Assembly: GCA_963811585.1 (NCBI GenBank)
Contig: CAWERR010000006.1
Span: 744,001-808,000 of the forward strand
Length of the DNA: 64,000 nt
From: JACDHG01 sp963811585
GTDB lineage: Bacteria; Actinomycetota; Actinomycetes; Propionibacteriales; Nocardioidaceae
Reading direction: 5' to 3'
Shown in pieces: positions 26,925 through 35,238 of this stretch. Numbering within the stretch: the first letter of the stretch is position 1; the number at the start of each line of letters is the position of its first letter. Both the position numbers and the translations under genes were made by a program. The notes under the pieces were generated by a model. It did not search any database and was not told where the DNA came from. It was given only the letters and a program-made list of their open reading frames with translations.

Positions 26925-26984
26925 TACTGTCGGCGCGGTCTGCTCGGATGGACCATCCGTTCATTCGCACACACAGGAGCCAAG

Positions 26985-27557
26985 ATGGCCGAAGTACTGC
27001 TCTTCCACCACGCGCAAGGACTGACCGCCGGAGTCCTCGCGTTCGCCGACGACCTGCGCAGCGCCGGGCACACCGTGCACACGCCGGACGTGTATGACGG
27101 CCGCACCTTCGATGACTTGGACGAGGGCCTCGGCTACGCCAGGGCGACCGGCTTCCAAGAGATGTTCGAGCGTGGGGTGAAGGCCGCGGAGGGGCTGCCA
27201 TCCGAGCTGGTCTACGCCGGCTTCTCGCTGGGCGCGATGCCGGCGCAGTCGTTGGCGCAGAACCGGTCCGGCGCCCGCGGAGCACTGCTGTTCCACTCCG
27301 CCGTCCCGGTCACGGAGTTCGGCTCCTCGTGGCCCGACGACGTCCCCGTCCAGGTGCACGCGATGGATGAGGACCCGTTCTTCGTCGGCGAAGACATGGT
27401 CGCGGCTCGGGCCCTCGTCGAGGAGGCCAAGGATGGTGAGCTGTTTCTCTACCCCGGTGACCAACACCTCTTTGCCGACAGCTTGCTGCCGGCCTACGAC
27501 GCGGATGCCGCCGCCCTGATGCGACAGCGAGTGCTGGACTTCCTCAGCACCCGCTGA
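26985..27557 (+). CDS. Dienelactone-hydrolase-like alpha/beta hydrolase
   Basis: 190 aa from ATG 26985 with AGGAG 6 nt before it. The triad is visible as S81 in GFSLGA, Asp128 or 130 in HAMDEDPF and H161 in GDQHLF. The family usually has Cys as nucleophile; Ser here suggests a general esterase rather than a true dienelactone hydrolase. FHHAQGLTAGVLAFADDLR at the N-terminus gives the oxyanion region. Small size fits the short actinobacterial subgroup. It is alone between the divergent NERD-like gene and the second cyclase-ATPase. Confidence 0.82.
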   Translation: MAEVLLFHHAQGLTAGVLAFADDLRSAGHTVHTPDVYDGRTFDDLDEGLGYARATGFQEMFERGVKAAEGLPSELVYAGFSLGAMPAQSLAQNRSGARGALLFHSAVPVTEFGSSWPDDVPVQVHAMDEDPFFVGEDMVAARALVEEAKDGELFLYPGDQHLFADSLLPAYDADAAALMRQRVLDFLSTR

Positions 27558-27619
27558 CACCCAGGTTGAGCGGTGCTCGCCCCTAGCGCTGCCATCTCCC
27601 CCTGCCCTCTAATAGGTCC

Positions 27620-30286
27620 GTGACCGAACTGCCGTCTGGCACCATCACGATGCTCTTCTCCGACATCGAGGGCTCGACGGTGTTGCTGTCTCGGCTAGGC
27701 CCTGCGTACGTCGACGCGTTGGACGGTCATCGCCAGGTGCTGCGCACGGCGTGGGACGCCTACGGTGGCACCGAACTCGGCACCGAAGGGGACAGCTTCT
27801 TTGTGGTGTTCCCCACCGCCCAGGGGGCGGTCAAGGCAGCTGCCCAGGCCCAACGCGGACTGGAGGACTATCCGTGGCCCGCCGGCGAGCGCATCCGGGT
27901 GCGCATCGGTCTCCACACAGGGACGCCAGAGGTGCACGACGATGACTATGTGGGCATGGACGTGCACCGAGCCGCCCGAATCGCCGGATCCGCCCATGGG
28001 GGCCAGGTCGTTCTTTCCGCCGTGACCGCAGACCTGGCTCGTGGAGACCTGCCCGAGGGTGCAGGGCTTCGCAATCTCGGCAGCCACCACCTGAAAGACA
28101 TTGCCTTGCCGGAGCAGATGTTCCAGCTCACCCTCGACGGCCTGCAGGTCGACTTCCCTCCCTTGAGGACAATCGGGGCCACGTCTAGCCTCCCGGCCAC
28201 GGCGACCGTGCTGGTGGGGCGCGACGCAGAAGTCGCAGACCTGAGCGCGCTCATGCAGTTGCCTGGCGTTCGGTTAGTGACACTCACCGGCCCCGGCGGG
28301 GTGGGTAAGACCCGGTTGGCGATCGCGGTGGCCCAACAATTGGTGACGGCCTTTCCCGATGGGGTCTTCTTCGTGCCACTCGCTGCCGTCACAAGCACTG
28401 ATGTGATGTGGACATCGATCGCGGAGGTGCTGGATGTACCGCCAAGGGAACGCATGCCACCCGGCTTCTTCACCCATGTGGCGCACCGCCGTGCATTGTT
28501 CGTGCTCGACAACCTCGAGCAGCTGCCCGAAGCCGACGATGTAGTTGCGCAACTCCTGGCAGCCGCCCCACACGTGGCGGTCATGGCCAGTTCCCGCGGA
28601 ACGCTCTCGCTGCCAGCAGAGCGTCTGCACCCGGTGCCACCGCTCGTCCTGCCTGCCGACTCGACTCTCGAGGCATCGGAAGATGCCGGCGCCGTACAGC
28701 TGTTTGTCCAGCAGGCCCGCAGTGTCAAGCCCGGGTTCCTGCTCACAGCAGAGAACGTGGCCGATGTCGTGGCGATCTGCCGTCACTTGGATGGGCTGCC
28801 CTTGGCTATCGAACTGACCGCCGCCCGGGTCAGGTTGCTCAGCGTCAAGGCGCTGCTGCGTCGTCTCGACCAAGCGCTCGACATTGCCTCAGCCGGCAAG
28901 CAGCGACCCAGCCGCCACCGGACTCTCCGCGACACCGTCGCCTGGTCCTACGACCTGCTCACGCCAGAGCAGCAGGCGTTCTTCCGCCGCCTCGGGGTCT
29001 TCAGTGGTGGGAGTGATCTGGACGCCATTGCCGCCGTTATCGAAATCCCGGACAGTCCTGTGCCCGGGGTTGAGCCGTTGGACATGGTCGCCCAACTCGT
29101 CGACGCGAGCCTGGCCACGATCACCGAAGGGCCAGACGGAGAGCCTCGAGTCGCCATGTTGGAAACGATTCGCGAATACGCCCGCGACGAGCTGCGTGCA
29201 GCGGGTGAGGAGGATGCTGCGCGGCACGCCCACGCCGAGCACTTCCTCCAGGTTGCCGATCACCTGCGATCGCTCCGCGAGTCGAACCACCTTGACGCCC
29301 GCGGCCTGGCCGAGATCGAGCTCGACAACCTTCGTGAAGCACTGGCCTTCACGCTGCCAGCGACAAGCAGTGAATCCGCCTTGCGGCCGGGCGTAGGAAC
29401 GGGCCTCAAGCTGTGCTCCGCGTTGGGCTGGCTGTGGTCTATCGGCGGATACCTGACAGAGGGGCAGCGCTGGTATGAGCGAGTCATCGACGTTGCGGGT
29501 GCATCGCCTTCCCCCGACCTCGCCGACTGCCTTGCTGGGTTCGCGAACCTGTTGGTTGCCCGAGGGGACCCCGAGCGCGCCCGCGACGTTGCCGCCAGCA
29601 GCCTGACGATGGCTCGCAACCTCAGCGACGATGACACGGTCGGGTTTGCGCTCGGAGTGCTCGGCACGGCCCAGATGCATCTCCACGACATCGACAGTGC
29701 GCGCCACTCCTTCGAAGAATCCGTCAGCCAGCACAGGCGATCCGGTAACCAAGCCAGGTTGGCCTCGGCTCTTGGGAACCTCGCGGGTGTCGAGGAGACG
29801 CTGGGTAAGTTCGATCGAGCTGAGGAACTGACACGGGAATCGCTAGGGATCGCCGAGGCAGCGGGCAACCAGCACCAGGCATCAGTTCAGGGCCAGAACC
29901 TCGCTTATCTGCTGGCAATCAGCGGACGTGCGGAGGAGGCTGATCAGCTGTCGAAAGGTCTGACGCAGTCGGTGTTGCGGGTGCGAAGCCCGGGCTTGAC
30001 CATGGCCTTCGCCAACACCTACATGAGCATCCTCGTTCGGCTCGGTGACGCCGTCCGGGCCGCCCATCTGGTCGGCGCCGAGGAGGCGCTGCGCGAACGT
30101 CTGGCGATGCCAAACCCCCACCACGCAGAAGAGCTTGAGGAAGCTTGGAGCCTGGCCCAGGACCTGATTTCGGAAGAAGACTGGGACCACCACATTCAAC
30201 TCGGCCGCAGCGAGAGCCTCGAAGATCTGCTGGTCCACTACACAGGTGACACGTCGCGACAAGACATTGAAATGACCCGCTACTGA
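27620..30286 (+). CDS. Class III nucleotidyl cyclase domain + STAND ATPase + TPR signalling protein (paralog 2)
   Basis: 888 aa from GTG 27620. Same layout as the proteins at 3788 and 61653. Cyclase domain about 5-160 with D15 (LFSDIEGST), D58 (GTEGDSFF) and VHRAARI, again His in place of the usual Asn. ATPase: GPGGVGKTRL (about 225-234), ALFVLDNLEQL, then LDGLPLAIELTAAR typical of NB-ARC. TPR-like helices run from about 560 on (LVARGDPERARDVAASSLTMARNL, AEELTRESLGIAEAAGNQ). No DNA-binding domain is recognisable at the C-terminus. It may sense a ligand through the TPRs and signal by nucleotide turnover; the ligand is unknown. Confidence 0.88.
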   Translation: MTELPSGTITMLFSDIEGSTVLLSRLGPAYVDALDGHRQVLRTAWDAYGGTELGTEGDSFFVVFPTAQGAVKAAAQAQRGLEDYPWPAGERIRVRIGLHTGTPEVHDDDYVGMDVHRAARIAGSAHGGQVVLSAVTADLARGDLPEGAGLRNLGSHHLKDIALPEQMFQLTLDGLQVDFPPLRTIGATSSLPATATVLVGRDAEVADLSALMQLPGVRLVTLTGPGGVGKTRLAIAVAQQLVTAFPDGVFFVPLAAVTSTDVMWTSIAEVLDVPPRERMPPGFFTHVAHRRALFVLDNLEQLPEADDVVAQLLAAAPHVAVMASSRGTLSLPAERLHPVPPLVLPADSTLEASEDAGAVQLFVQQARSVKPGFLLTAENVADVVAICRHLDGLPLAIELTAARVRLLSVKALLRRLDQALDIASAGKQRPSRHRTLRDTVAWSYDLLTPEQQAFFRRLGVFSGGSDLDAIAAVIEIPDSPVPGVEPLDMVAQLVDASLATITEGPDGEPRVAMLETIREYARDELRAAGEEDAARHAHAEHFLQVADHLRSLRESNHLDARGLAEIELDNLREALAFTLPATSSESALRPGVGTGLKLCSALGWLWSIGGYLTEGQRWYERVIDVAGASPSPDLADCLAGFANLLVARGDPERARDVAASSLTMARNLSDDDTVGFALGVLGTAQMHLHDIDSARHSFEESVSQHRRSGNQARLASALGNLAGVEETLGKFDRAEELTRESLGIAEAAGNQHQASVQGQNLAYLLAISGRAEEADQLSKGLTQSVLRVRSPGLTMAFANTYMSILVRLGDAVRAAHLVGAEEALRERLAMPNPHHAEELEEAWSLAQDLISEEDWDHHIQLGRSESLEDLLVHYTGDTSRQDIEMTRY

Positions 30287-30301
30287 CGAGCATGCTACGG
30301 G

Positions 30302-30373
30302 TGGGCGCAGCAGGGATCGAACCTGCGACCGCTGGTTTGTAAGACCAGAGCTCTACCGCTGAGCTATACGCCC
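30302..30373 (-). tRNA. tRNA-Val(TAC)
   Basis: 72 nt. Acceptor stem GGGCGTA pairs with TGCGCCC, with A as discriminator. The D arm is TAGCTCAGCGGTAGAGC. The anticodon stem CTGGT/ACCAG encloses loop CTTACAA, anticodon TAC. The T loop is GGTTCGATCC. No CCA is encoded. It lies between the second cyclase-ATPase and the peroxiredoxin gene. Confidence 0.95.
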
Positions 30374-30412
30374 GAAGCGCGGCTCAGCCTAACTGTGCTG
30401 CGCACAGACGGC

Positions 30413-31015
30413 CTAAACGACAAATCGGTGGTTAAGCGGACAGGACAACGGCCGCCAACGTCTCGGTTCGCTGGCGGCCGTGTCACTACATATTCGAACA
30501 CAATTCCGGGTTCCGATGTCAGCCGTTTGAGAAAACTGTGCAGAGCATCTTCCGCGCAGATCGGCAAGAACCGCGCGATATTCGTCGAGATCGCGTGCTT
30601 TCGGGATCTCGTTCTCAACCTGCCACCGCACGACACCCGCTCGATCCACGATGAACGTCGCTCGACCTGAGGCTCCGGTCTCCTCGTTGAAGATGCCGTA
30701 GTCCCTCGAGACCTTGCCGTGCGGCCAGAAATCGCTCAACAGCGGGAACTCCAGGCGATCACGCTCTGCGTACGCCCGCAGCGAGAACATGTGATCGCAG
30801 GAGATCGCGAGCAGCGCCGTGGACTCGTCGACAAGGTCTTCCCAGTTGTCGCGGATCTCCGTGAGCTCCGACGTGCAGACCTTGCTGAAGGCGAACGGGT
30901 AGAAGACGAGGACGACGTTCTTGGTGCCGGCGAACTCCGACAGGGTCACCGGCTGCCCGTGTTGATCCTGCAGCGTGAAATCGGGGGCGGCTTCGCCGAC
31001 CATCGAACCGCTCAT
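30413..31015 (-). CDS. AhpE-type 1-Cys peroxiredoxin with C-terminal extension
   Basis: 200 aa. Reduces peroxides with C47 in FAFSKVCTSEL; PDFTLQDQHGQPVTLSEF and SCDHMFSLRAYA are typical of AhpE. The normal fold ends near residue 154 (EYRAVLADL), but the frame continues about 45 residues with a Cys/Arg-rich, low-similarity tail (CSAQ, NCV, RIC, SCP). The DNA under the tail has lower GC than the gene body, so the tail may be read-through of intergenic DNA after a small indel. It precedes DUF3052 in the order expected for actinobacteria, 10 nt apart from it. Confidence 0.88.
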   Translation of the reverse strand: MSGSMVGEAAPDFTLQDQHGQPVTLSEFAGTKNVVLVFYPFAFSKVCTSELTEIRDNWEDLVDESTALLAISCDHMFSLRAYAERDRLEFPLLSDFWPHGKVSRDYGIFNEETGASGRATFIVDRAGVVRWQVENEIPKARDLDEYRAVLADLRGRCSAQFSQTADIGTRNCVRICSDTAASEPRRWRPLSCPLNHRFVV

Positions 31016-31025
31016 CGAGGTCTGG

Positions 31026-31460
31026 TCAGCGCCTGCCCGAGCGGTCGGACTTCGGCGAGACGAGCTTGGTTCCTGACCAGTCCGGACCGGCGGCGAGGCT
31101 GGTCGTGGTTGCGAGGCCCGCGGTCGGTGCGGCCTCCGACACGTGGCTCGCGTCGACGTAGCGTGGCCTGCCCACCTTCGGGGTGAGGAGCCAGATCATG
31201 CCTCCCTCGCCGAGGTCGCTCAAAGCGTCGACGAGGCCATCCACGAGGTCACCGTCGTCGTCGCGCCACCAGAGCACCACGGCGTCGACCACGTCGCCGT
31301 ACCGGTCATCGACGAGAGAGCCTTCGATCGCCGTCTCGATCGCCGAGCGCAGGTCTTCGTCGATGTCTTCGTCCCAGCCGAGCTCCTGGACGACCATGCC
31401 CGGTCGAAAACCGAACCGGCTGACCGGTCCGCCGTCCGCGCCGCTACCGGTCGCGCTCAC
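31026..31460 (-). CDS. DUF3052 family protein
   Basis: 144 aa. Conserved family body: RFGFRPGMVVQELGWDEDID (about 15-34), DAVVLWWRDDDGDLVDGLVDAL (about 60-81), GEGGMIWLLTPKVGRPRYVDASHVSEAAPTAGLATTTS (about 85-120), then DWSGTKLVSPK. Actinobacteria-specific and of unknown function, usually between aceE and ahpE. Here aceE has been separated from it by the two-component genes. Cytoplasmic by sequence: no signal or membrane segment. Confidence 0.9.
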   Translation of the reverse strand: MSATGSGADGGPVSRFGFRPGMVVQELGWDEDIDEDLRSAIETAIEGSLVDDRYGDVVDAVVLWWRDDDGDLVDGLVDALSDLGEGGMIWLLTPKVGRPRYVDASHVSEAAPTAGLATTTSLAAGPDWSGTKLVSPKSDRSGRR

Positions 31461-31750
31461 TCAAGTGCCTCCTTGCTAGGACGCGTCCCCTCGACGCGTC
31501 TCGACGGACCGTAGTCCACCGCGAACTGGGCCTATGTGCAAGTCCCTTCGAGAAATCCGCTGGTGGCCTTCTGGCCGGCACAGGTCGAGCACTCCACGAG
31601 CACACATCGGAACCCGGTCCCGGACGCTGGACGAGAGCGAGACAGAAGTCGGGACAGGAGTCGGGACAGTTGACCCATCCGCCGGGACAGCAGCCGACTT
31701 AGCGTGGCCACAGGACGCGGCGTGCGACCGCGCAGGGAGGGAATATCGTC
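31461..31750. other. Intergenic region with spaced direct repeats
   Basis: No gene is seen in these 290 bases, which form a divergent promoter region. AGTCGGGACAG occurs at 31647-31657 and again at 31659-31669, 12 bp apart, with a related CCGGGACAG at 31682-31690. Roughly one helical turn apart, they could be binding sites for a regulator, for instance the NarL-type response regulator encoded downstream. Confidence 0.5.
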
Positions 31751-32449
31751 ATGGCAGGGACACTGGAGCGGATCGGCGCAGCCTCGGGAGCGATATGCGT
31801 CAGCGCGGTGCTGGTGGGGAACGGCATGGCGCTTGCCGGTCAAAGCGGTGCAACCGACGGCCCGCGACTGCTCGCCGACCTCACCGCAGAGCCCTCCGCG
31901 GTCAACTCCGTCGGTCTCGGCCTGGAGCTGTTTGGGTGGGCCGCGCTGATGGTATTCGTGAGCTACCTGTACCGGGTCCTGCGGCGGGCGGAGGGTCCTG
32001 ACGCCTGGCTGGCCCCAGTCGCCTTCGGCTCCGGCGTACTCATGGCGAGCATCAAGCTCGGTTCCGTGGCGCCCTTGACCGCTGCCTGGTACCGCCGCGA
32101 TGATCTCACCGTCGGTAACGCCCAGACGCTCAACGACCTGGCAGGAGCCCTGTTCGTCGTCTCCGGATGGGCGACCGGCCTCCTTGTGGCCATGGCTGGG
32201 GGCTCGGCCCTCGCCTCCCGGGTGCTGCCACGCTGGCTCGCCTGGTTTGGCATGGCAAGCGGGGTCGCAACTTTGGTGGCGGGAAGCATGGGGATCCACG
32301 ACCCGCGTTCCTACGTTGCCCTGCCCTTCGTCACCGGACTGCTGTGGATCTTCGTGACGAGCGTTCTCCTCACCCTGCGGGTGTCATGGCGAGCTCAGGA
32401 CGAGGTCCCAGTACAGCCTGTCCAGGCCGGTGTCTCCGCGAGACAATGA
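31751..32449 (+). CDS. Six-helix integral membrane protein of unknown function
   Basis: 232 aa with about six hydrophobic segments (AICVSAVLVGNGMALAG; GLELFGWAALMVFVSYLYRVL; LAPVAFGSGVLMASIKLG; LAGALFVVSGWATGLLVAMAGG; WLAWFGMASGVATLVAGSMG; PFVTGLLWIFVTSVLLTLRV). The pattern recalls DUF4386-type proteins. It is the first gene of a unit with the histidine kinase, whose ATG is 3 nt after its stop, so it may be an accessory sensor or a target. Start ATG 31751 with GGGAGGG upstream. Confidence 0.7.
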   Translation: MAGTLERIGAASGAICVSAVLVGNGMALAGQSGATDGPRLLADLTAEPSAVNSVGLGLELFGWAALMVFVSYLYRVLRRAEGPDAWLAPVAFGSGVLMASIKLGSVAPLTAAWYRRDDLTVGNAQTLNDLAGALFVVSGWATGLLVAMAGGSALASRVLPRWLAWFGMASGVATLVAGSMGIHDPRSYVALPFVTGLLWIFVTSVLLTLRVSWRAQDEVPVQPVQAGVSARQ

Positions 32450-32452
32450 GCC

Positions 32453-34462
32453 ATGTCGGTTCGAGTGCCGGGCAGGGTGGCATGGGTTGTCCCGGCGGCC
32501 TGCGCGTCGCTTGTCGGGGGGGCACTCCTGTTTGAGCGGTACACAAATTCCGGTGTCGTAACTACGCCCGAGATGCTGACCAATGCACCGCTGGCTCTGG
32601 GCTTCTCGACGGTCGGGGCACTTGTCGTGTCGCGACGACCGACGCAGTGGCTCGGCTGGCTCTACCTCGGCACCGCCACAGCGATGGCGCTCACGCTCTT
32701 TGCCTTCGAGTACGCGCAGTACGGACTGGTCACCCATCCAGGTAGCCTCCCCGGCGCCCTCGCGGCCGCCTGGGTGTCCGCGTGGGTCTGGTCCCTCGGG
32801 TTCGCGCCGCTGTTCACCGTTGGCCTGCTGCTGTACCCGGACTCCCGCCTGCCTGCGCGTCAATGGCGATGGGTGGCAGCTGTTCCCGTCATTGCCGTGC
32901 TCTGCCTTGCGCTCCAAGGCGCACTGACGCCTGGTCCCTTCGTCAACCATCCCGTGGTGCACAACCCTGTCGGGATCGACGGTGCCGCGGCTGCGCTGCG
33001 CCTGCTTGCGGTCGTCGGATACCCCATGCTGCTCTTCGGCCTGGCATCCGGCGTTGCCGCGCTGGCGGTCCGGTGGAGGCGCGCTCCAGCCGGAGGGATA
33101 CAGCGGCGCCAGATCTCGATGCTGCTGTGCCTCGCGGCATTCGTCTGCCTCACCCTGCTCACCGAACCGTTCCTCAGCCGTGACGACTCCGGAATAGCCG
33201 GATTCCTGACACTGCTAGCCATGTCGTCGATGTCGGTCGCGGTCGGTTTGGCGATCCGCGCCACCACCTCTACGACATCGACCTCGTACTCAACCGGTCT
33301 CTCGTGTACGCCGGGCTTACGAGCTGGCGTGATCGCATTGTACGCCGCGTCGGTGTGGGGTCTCGGTCACCAGCTCGGATCCGGAACGGCTATCAGCGCC
33401 ATCGCGACCGGCGTCGTCGCTGCTGCAGTGCTGCCCTTGCGAGCGGCCCTACAGCGTCTGGTGGACCGAGCCATGTACGGCGATCGCGGTGATCCCTACG
33501 CCGCCGTCTCCAGGCTCACCACGAGGCTGCAGGGTGCGGCTGCACCCGGCGAGTCACTCGCTGCCGTCGCGGACGCGATCGCGGCCTCGCTGCGACTGCC
33601 GTACGTCGCCGTGGAGACCTCCGATGGCGTCCAGGCCAGCTCCGGGGCACCGAACGGACACCCGCCGGTCGAGGTGCCACTCACCCATCAGGGCCAACAC
33701 GTCGGGCGCCTGCTCGTCCAAGGGCGCGACCACCGGCGACTGTCGGCCAGAGACGAAGCCTTGCTCACCGAGCTCGCCCGACCGGCAGGGGCCGCAGTCC
33801 ATGCCGCCGGGCTGGCAGACGCACTTCGCGCCTCCCGTCGAAGCTTGGTCCAGGCGAGGGAGGAGGAGCGGCGTCGGCTCCGCCGGGACCTGCACGACGG
33901 CCTCGGTCCGACACTCGCCGGAGTCGGACTCGGCCTCGACGTAGCCGCCGGACTGATTGAGCGTGACCCCGCCGCGGCAAGGAATCTGCTCGAAGACCTT
34001 AAGCGTGAAGCGACAGAAGCGGTCGATGACATTCGTCGACTCGTCTACGACTTACGTCCCCCTGCCCTCGACGAACTCGGCCTGGTCGCCGCTCTGCGTC
34101 AGCAGGCCGACCGCCTCACCCTGCGAGACCCCGGTCTCGACGTACGCGTCGATGCCGCGCCAGATCTGCCGTGCCTGGCGGCTGCCACCGAGGTGGCCGC
34201 GTACCGCATCGTGATGGAGGCAGTGAACAACACCTCGCGCCACGCTCGTGCCAGCCGCTGCGACGTCCACCTGTCCGTCGCCGATGCTCGTCTGCAGGTG
34301 AGTGTCGCCGACGACGGCGCGGGGTTTGCAGCGGGCACGCGTTTCGGAGTCGGAATGATCGCCATGCGCGAACGCGCTACTGAACTCGGCGGCGACTGCC
34401 GCGTAAAGCGGACCCCGACAGGTACGACAGTTGTCGCTGCGTTGCCGCTGGAGGCGCCATGA
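32453..34462 (+). CDS. Membrane sensor histidine kinase, NarL/DegS type (HisKA_3)
   Basis: 669 aa. About eight membrane helices fill 1-320, a GAF-like region about 345-450, then HisKA_3: REEERRRLRRDLHDGLGPTLAG, phosphorylated His near 481. The HATPase N box is EAVNNTSRHARA and the G box DDGAGF. In the linker, residues about 270-292 look like the wrong frame: reading +2 gives LYDIDLVLNRSLVYAGLT, the hallmark of this family, between 33262 and 33328. Two compensating indels are therefore present, natural or sequencing. The kinase overlaps the response regulator by 4 nt (ATGA). Confidence 0.9.
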   Translation: MSVRVPGRVAWVVPAACASLVGGALLFERYTNSGVVTTPEMLTNAPLALGFSTVGALVVSRRPTQWLGWLYLGTATAMALTLFAFEYAQYGLVTHPGSLPGALAAAWVSAWVWSLGFAPLFTVGLLLYPDSRLPARQWRWVAAVPVIAVLCLALQGALTPGPFVNHPVVHNPVGIDGAAAALRLLAVVGYPMLLFGLASGVAALAVRWRRAPAGGIQRRQISMLLCLAAFVCLTLLTEPFLSRDDSGIAGFLTLLAMSSMSVAVGLAIRATTSTTSTSYSTGLSCTPGLRAGVIALYAASVWGLGHQLGSGTAISAIATGVVAAAVLPLRAALQRLVDRAMYGDRGDPYAAVSRLTTRLQGAAAPGESLAAVADAIAASLRLPYVAVETSDGVQASSGAPNGHPPVEVPLTHQGQHVGRLLVQGRDHRRLSARDEALLTELARPAGAAVHAAGLADALRASRRSLVQAREEERRRLRRDLHDGLGPTLAGVGLGLDVAAGLIERDPAAARNLLEDLKREATEAVDDIRRLVYDLRPPALDELGLVAALRQQADRLTLRDPGLDVRVDAAPDLPCLAAATEVAAYRIVMEAVNNTSRHARASRCDVHLSVADARLQVSVADDGAGFAAGTRFGVGMIAMRERATELGGDCRVKRTPTGTTVVAALPLEAP

Positions 34463-35115
34463 GCACCGGGAAGCCGGTCCGGATCGTGGTGGCGGACGAT
34501 CATCCCCTGTACCGTCGCGGCCTCGCAGCTCTGCTCAACGGGCAGGACGGCTGGGAGGTGGTGGCAGAAGCCGCAGACGGCATCGGGGCGGTCAAGGCGG
34601 CGGTGGCCGCTTCCCCCGACGTTATGGTCATGGACCTCAACATGCCCGGGATCGACGGGATCGAGGCCACCCGACGCATCGTCACTATCCGACCCGAGGT
34701 GGGTGTGCTGGTGCTGACGATGTACGACGACGACGGCTCCGTCTTCTCCGCGATGCGCGCCGGCGCCCGGGGATACCTCCTGAAGGGCGCCGACCAAGCC
34801 GAGATCATCCGTGCAGTCTCGGCGCTCGTCAACGGCGAGGCGATCTTCGGACCGTCCGTCGCCCGACGCATCATCGACTTCTTCGCCTCCCCGCGGCCGC
34901 GTTCGACCGAAACGGTCTTTCCCGAGCTGACGGCCCGCGAACATGAGGTACTCGACCTCATCGCAGCTGGGCGCAGCAACGCCGACGTGGCCGACGCCCT
35001 GGTGCTGAGCCCCAAGACAGTCCGCAACCACGCCTCTGCGATCTTCGCGAAGCTGCAGGTAGCGGACCGCTCCGAGGCGATCGTTCGGGCGCGGGACGCT
35101 GGCCTTGGCCGCTGA
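34459..35115 (+). CDS. NarL/FixJ-family response regulator
   Basis: 218 aa. Receiver domain 1-125: acidic pair in VVADDHPLYRRGL, phospho-Asp near 58 in VMVMDLNMPGIDGIEATRR, and Lys in YLLKGADQ. LuxR-type HTH at about 153-200: ELTAREHEVLDLIAAGRSNADVADALVLSPKTVRNHASAIFAKL. The ATG overlaps the kinase stop, so the two form one translational unit. Likely targets are its own operon (repeats upstream of 31751) and perhaps aceE, whose gene starts 123 bp downstream; neither is shown. Confidence 0.93.
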   Translation: MSTGKPVRIVVADDHPLYRRGLAALLNGQDGWEVVAEAADGIGAVKAAVAASPDVMVMDLNMPGIDGIEATRRIVTIRPEVGVLVLTMYDDDGSVFSAMRAGARGYLLKGADQAEIIRAVSALVNGEAIFGPSVARRIIDFFASPRPRSTETVFPELTAREHEVLDLIAAGRSNADVADALVLSPKTVRNHASAIFAKLQVADRSEAIVRARDAGLGR

Positions 35116-35238
35116 CCGGGCGATCAGGAGATGAGGCATCTCGTTGGAGGTGCGAGGATGAAGAGGTGCCGCAGACTCACGGCACGGTAGGACGACCGAG
35201 GCCCAGACCGCTGGCCCTGACCTGAAGAGGGGGACCAC

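Noticed and set aside
30302..30373. tRNA-Val as an integration site of a mobile element
   Set aside because: No integrase, direct repeat of the tRNA end, or phage genes are visible on either side.
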